Assembly (NCBI GenBank): GCA_964406035.1
Contig: CAYOQB010000005.1
Location: 11,594 to 75,593, forward strand
Reading direction: 5' to 3'
From: JAIEPW01 sp964406035
GTDB taxonomy: Bacteria > Acidobacteriota > Terriglobia > Bryobacterales > Bryobacteraceae
DNA length: 64,000 nucleotides
In this document: positions 61,685 to 64,000 of the stretch, in pieces
Numbering within the stretch: position 1 is the first letter of the stretch
Layout of the letters: the number at the start of each line of letters is the position of its first letter
Translations under genes and position numbers: made by a program
Notes under the pieces: generated by a model
Database searches by the model: none
Told to the model about the DNA's origin: nothing
What the model saw: only the letters and a program-made list of their open reading frames with translations

Positions 61685-63639
61685 CGCGGACCTCCGAAGG
61701 TGAACCACAGCAGCGCCGCCAGCCCGGCGATCAGCACCAGCGCGTACGATTGAACCAGGCCGTTCTGTGCGAAGCGAACCGGGAAGGAAGCGAGCTTGGC
61801 CAGCGCGCCCACCGCACGCACCGCGCCGTCGATCACCCAGCGATCCCACAGCATCGACAGCCGCGACAGCCCGCGCGTGAATGCCGCCGCTCCATTCACT
61901 CCACCGTCCACCACCAGGCGATCGAACTGGCCCAGGAAGCGGCCTCCGCGATGCGCCACGCCGCGCACAATCACCGCGTGGTAAAGCTGATCCACGTACC
62001 AGTGATTGCGCAGCAGGTTGGCCACGGGCCCGTGCCACCGGCGATCGTGAAAACGCCACGCCAGCCAGATGCCCGTCACCGCCACCAGCACCGCGATCCC
62101 CGCCAGCCACCCCGCCTTCACTTCCTGATGCGGACCCAAGGCCGGCTCCAGCCAGTGCTGGAACGTTTGAAAGATCGGCCCCGCCGCCCAGGCTTCCGGC
62201 AGCCCCAGCCACCCCACGATGATGCTGCCGGCGGCTAGCACGATCAGCGGACCGGTCATCGACAGCGGCGATTCGTGAACATCGTGCTCGTGACTCGGCT
62301 TGGCATAAAACGCGAGCTGCATCAGCCGCCACATGTAAAACGCCGTCATCAGCGAAGTCAGGATGCCGATCAGGTACAACGCCGGCGATCCCGTTCCGTA
62401 AAGCTGCGCCAGAATTTCATCCTTTGAAAAGAACCCGGCCATTCCCGGCGCGCCCGCGATCGCCAGCGCGCCGATCAGCATCGTGGCGTGGGTCACCGGC
62501 ATCTTGCGATACAGGCCGCCCATGCGATGCAAATCGTGCTCCCCATGCAGCGCGTGGATGATGCTGCCCGCCCCCAGGAACAGCAGAGCCTTGAAGAAGG
62601 CGTGCGTGAACAGGTGGAAAATCGCCACCCAGTAGGCGCCCACCCCCAGCGCCAGGAACATGAACCCGAGCTGGCTGATGGTGGAGTACGCGAGCACGCG
62701 CTTGATATCGTCCTGCGCCAGCGCCACCGAAGCCGCGAAAATTGCCGAAATCGCGCCGACGAAAGCAACAATGTTCGCCACCTCCGGCGATGCCGTGAAC
62801 AACAGGTTGGAGCGCGCAATCAGGTACACGCCCGCGGTCACCATCGTCGCCGCGTGAATCAGCGCCGACACCGGCGTCGGACCTTCCATCGCGTCCGGCA
62901 GCCAGACGTGGAACGGAAATTGCGCCGATTTGCCCATCGCGCCGATCAGCAGCAGCAAGGCGATGGTCCCGGCCCAGGGCCCCGCCGCGAGATCCAGAAA
63001 GCGCACGCTGCCGCGCGTGAAGAAGATCGCCAGGATGCCCAGGATCAGCGCCGCGTCCGCGATGCGATTGGTCAGGAACGCCTTATTGGCGGCGTCCCCC
63101 GCCGCCTTGCGATCGAAAAAGAAGCCGATCAGAAGATAGCTGGCGAGGCCCACGCCCTCCCAGCCCGCGAACATCAGCAGGTAGTTGTTGGCCATCACCA
63201 GCAGCAGCATGAAGAAGACGAACAGGTTCAAGTAGCCAAAGAACCGGTAGTAGCCGCCCGCGCGCGCCATGTACCCGGTGGCGTAGACGTGGATCAGGAA
63301 GCCGATCCCGGTCACCACCAGGATCATCACCGCGGACAGCGGATCCAGCAGGAAGCCCCAGTCAGCCCGCAACTCGCCCAGGCCGCCGCCCGCCAGGCGG
63401 AACTGCAATCCCGGCTCCCATTGGAACTTCACCACCTCGACGGAGCGCTCCACCCGCTGCCCGAGCTCGAACACCGCGCCCGCTGACCACACCAGGGACA
63501 ACAGAATCGCGGTGCACGCGATCAGTCCGATCACTGCCCGGGCGCGCTTCTCCAGCAGCGGACCGAACACCATCAGCAGCGTCGCTCCCGCCAGCGGAAA
63601 CAGCGGAATCCAGTGCAACTGCCCGAGGAAGCTCACCAT
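61681..63639 (-). CDS. nuoL: NADH-quinone oxidoreductase subunit L
   Basis: The largest antiporter-like subunit, with the long lateral helix that ties the membrane arm together. The 652-residue length is normal. Motifs: FAGWEGVGLASYLLIGFFFD, KSAQFPFHVWLPDAMEGPTPVSALIHA (Lys and conserved PTPVSALIHAATMV), DDIKRVLAYSTISQLGFMFL. The C-terminal part (RGLSRLSMLWDRWVIDGAVRAVG) carries the amphipathic helix. It overlaps nuoK by seven bases. Confidence 0.97.
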   Translation of the reverse strand: MVSFLGQLHWIPLFPLAGATLLMVFGPLLEKRARAVIGLIACTAILLSLVWSAGAVFELGQRVERSVEVVKFQWEPGLQFRLAGGGLGELRADWGFLLDPLSAVMILVVTGIGFLIHVYATGYMARAGGYYRFFGYLNLFVFFMLLLVMANNYLLMFAGWEGVGLASYLLIGFFFDRKAAGDAANKAFLTNRIADAALILGILAIFFTRGSVRFLDLAAGPWAGTIALLLLIGAMGKSAQFPFHVWLPDAMEGPTPVSALIHAATMVTAGVYLIARSNLLFTASPEVANIVAFVGAISAIFAASVALAQDDIKRVLAYSTISQLGFMFLALGVGAYWVAIFHLFTHAFFKALLFLGAGSIIHALHGEHDLHRMGGLYRKMPVTHATMLIGALAIAGAPGMAGFFSKDEILAQLYGTGSPALYLIGILTSLMTAFYMWRLMQLAFYAKPSHEHDVHESPLSMTGPLIVLAAGSIIVGWLGLPEAWAAGPIFQTFQHWLEPALGPHQEVKAGWLAGIAVLVAVTGIWLAWRFHDRRWHGPVANLLRNHWYVDQLYHAVIVRGVAHRGGRFLGQFDRLVVDGGVNGAAAFTRGLSRLSMLWDRWVIDGAVRAVGALAKLASFPVRFAQNGLVQSYALVLIAGLAALLWFTFGGPR

Positions 63640-63941
63640 TTCAGCAGGTTCACCTCGTCCGCCTGCACTGTCTCCTGATTCCGGAACAGCGCGATCAGGA
63701 TGCCCAGCCCCACCGCCGCCTCCGCGACAGCGACCGCGATGATGAAGATCGCGAAGATCTGCCCGGTGACGTGCTGGTAATGCCTGGAGAACGTCACCAG
63801 GTTGATGTTCACCGCGTTGAGAATAATCTCAATGGACATCAGGATCACCACCAGGTTGCGGCGCGTCAGCACGCCGAAAACGCCGATCAGCAGCAGGATC
63901 GCGCTCAGCGCAACGTAGTGATAGAGCGTCACCGGGTGCAT
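63633..63941 (-). CDS. nuoK: NADH-quinone oxidoreductase subunit K
   Basis: A 102-residue, three-helix membrane subunit (family ~100). Conserved Glu residues for proton transfer are in LMSIEIILNAVNINLV and AVAVAEAAVGLGILIALF, the standard NuoK signatures. The ATG at 63941 overlaps the nuoJ stop by one base (TGATG). Confidence 0.96.
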   Translation of the reverse strand: MHPVTLYHYVALSAILLLIGVFGVLTRRNLVVILMSIEIILNAVNINLVTFSRHYQHVTGQIFAIFIIAVAVAEAAVGLGILIALFRNQETVQADEVNLLKW

Positions 63942-64000
63942 CAGCGTGCGTCCTCCCGCTGCGCCATCACGATCGCGCCGACGATCGCCACCAGCAGCAG
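63941..64000 (-). CDS. nuoJ: NADH-quinone oxidoreductase subunit J (C-terminal end only)
   Basis: Only the last 19 codons are in the window, reading LLLVAIVGAIVMAQREDAR before the stop. This matches the end of the last membrane helix of NuoJ (VAxVGAIxxAxR), and the position before nuoK fits. The rest of the gene lies beyond the right edge. Confidence 0.85.
   Translation of the reverse strand: MLLVAIVGAIVMAQREDAR

Overview
The window is high-GC, gene-dense chromosomal DNA from a Gram-negative bacterium. It most resembles an Acidobacteriota genome of the Solibacter/Bryobacter type. Three things point there: two tandem VWFA proteins of the acidobacterial kind, two very large Oar-like TonB-dependent receptors with N-terminal carboxypeptidase-regulatory-like domains, and many small exported proteins without recognised function. 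LpxC and the receptors imply an outer membrane. The taxonomic call is inference; no rRNA or tRNA gene is present. I see no insertion sequence, phage, CRISPR array or integron, and the content is mainly housekeeping.

Layout. 1-9.7 kb: a truncated exported protein, polA, then divergently lpxC and a CDP-alcohol phosphatidyltransferase, a small unknown gene, and a run of membrane protein, YdcF-like protein and ABC exporter facing a cytochrome c. 9.8-19.3 kb: a Gly/Pro-rich exported protein, secA with an overlapping membrane protein, a structured intergenic region with a likely ~108-nt RNA, a thioredoxin-fold fusion protein, glgC, rpsU, an exported protein and a YggU-like protein. 19.3-23.2 kb: a minus-strand cluster grpE-dnaJ-VWA-VWA-small protein. 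23.3-29.9 kb: rpoN-hpf-rapZ, a PAP2 protein, recG-rsmD. 30-36.6 kb: an exported methyltransferase, a frameshifted acyl-CoA ligase, a serine hydrolase, purB, a single-domain response regulator, an alpha/beta hydrolase and a YajQ protein. 36.7-57.3 kb: accessory content, with the two TonB receptors, a DUF362/toroid-repeat pair, a Crp-like regulator divergent from a hybrid histidine kinase across a double dyad, an AraC/GyrI regulator with a VOC protein, a zinc-finger/PP2C phosphatase fusion, a beta-barrel, a lipocalin-like protein, a DUF3604 protein and a thiolase. 57.5-64 kb: the end of a complex I operon in the order nuoJ-K-L-M-N-H, nuoJ cut by the window edge.

Working together: LpxC, the MsbA-like exporter and the receptors serve the outer membrane; SecA exports the many signal-peptide proteins; RpoN, HPF and RapZ form the usual sigma-54/starvation cluster but without ptsN; GrpE and DnaJ sit with the two VWA proteins; the Nuo proteins form the membrane arm of NADH dehydrogenase. 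The least explained signals are the structured RNA before the thioredoxin fusion, the paired dyads at 43.3 kb, the possible leaderless promoters, and a small gene whose frame stays open for 49 codons past an in-frame UGA.
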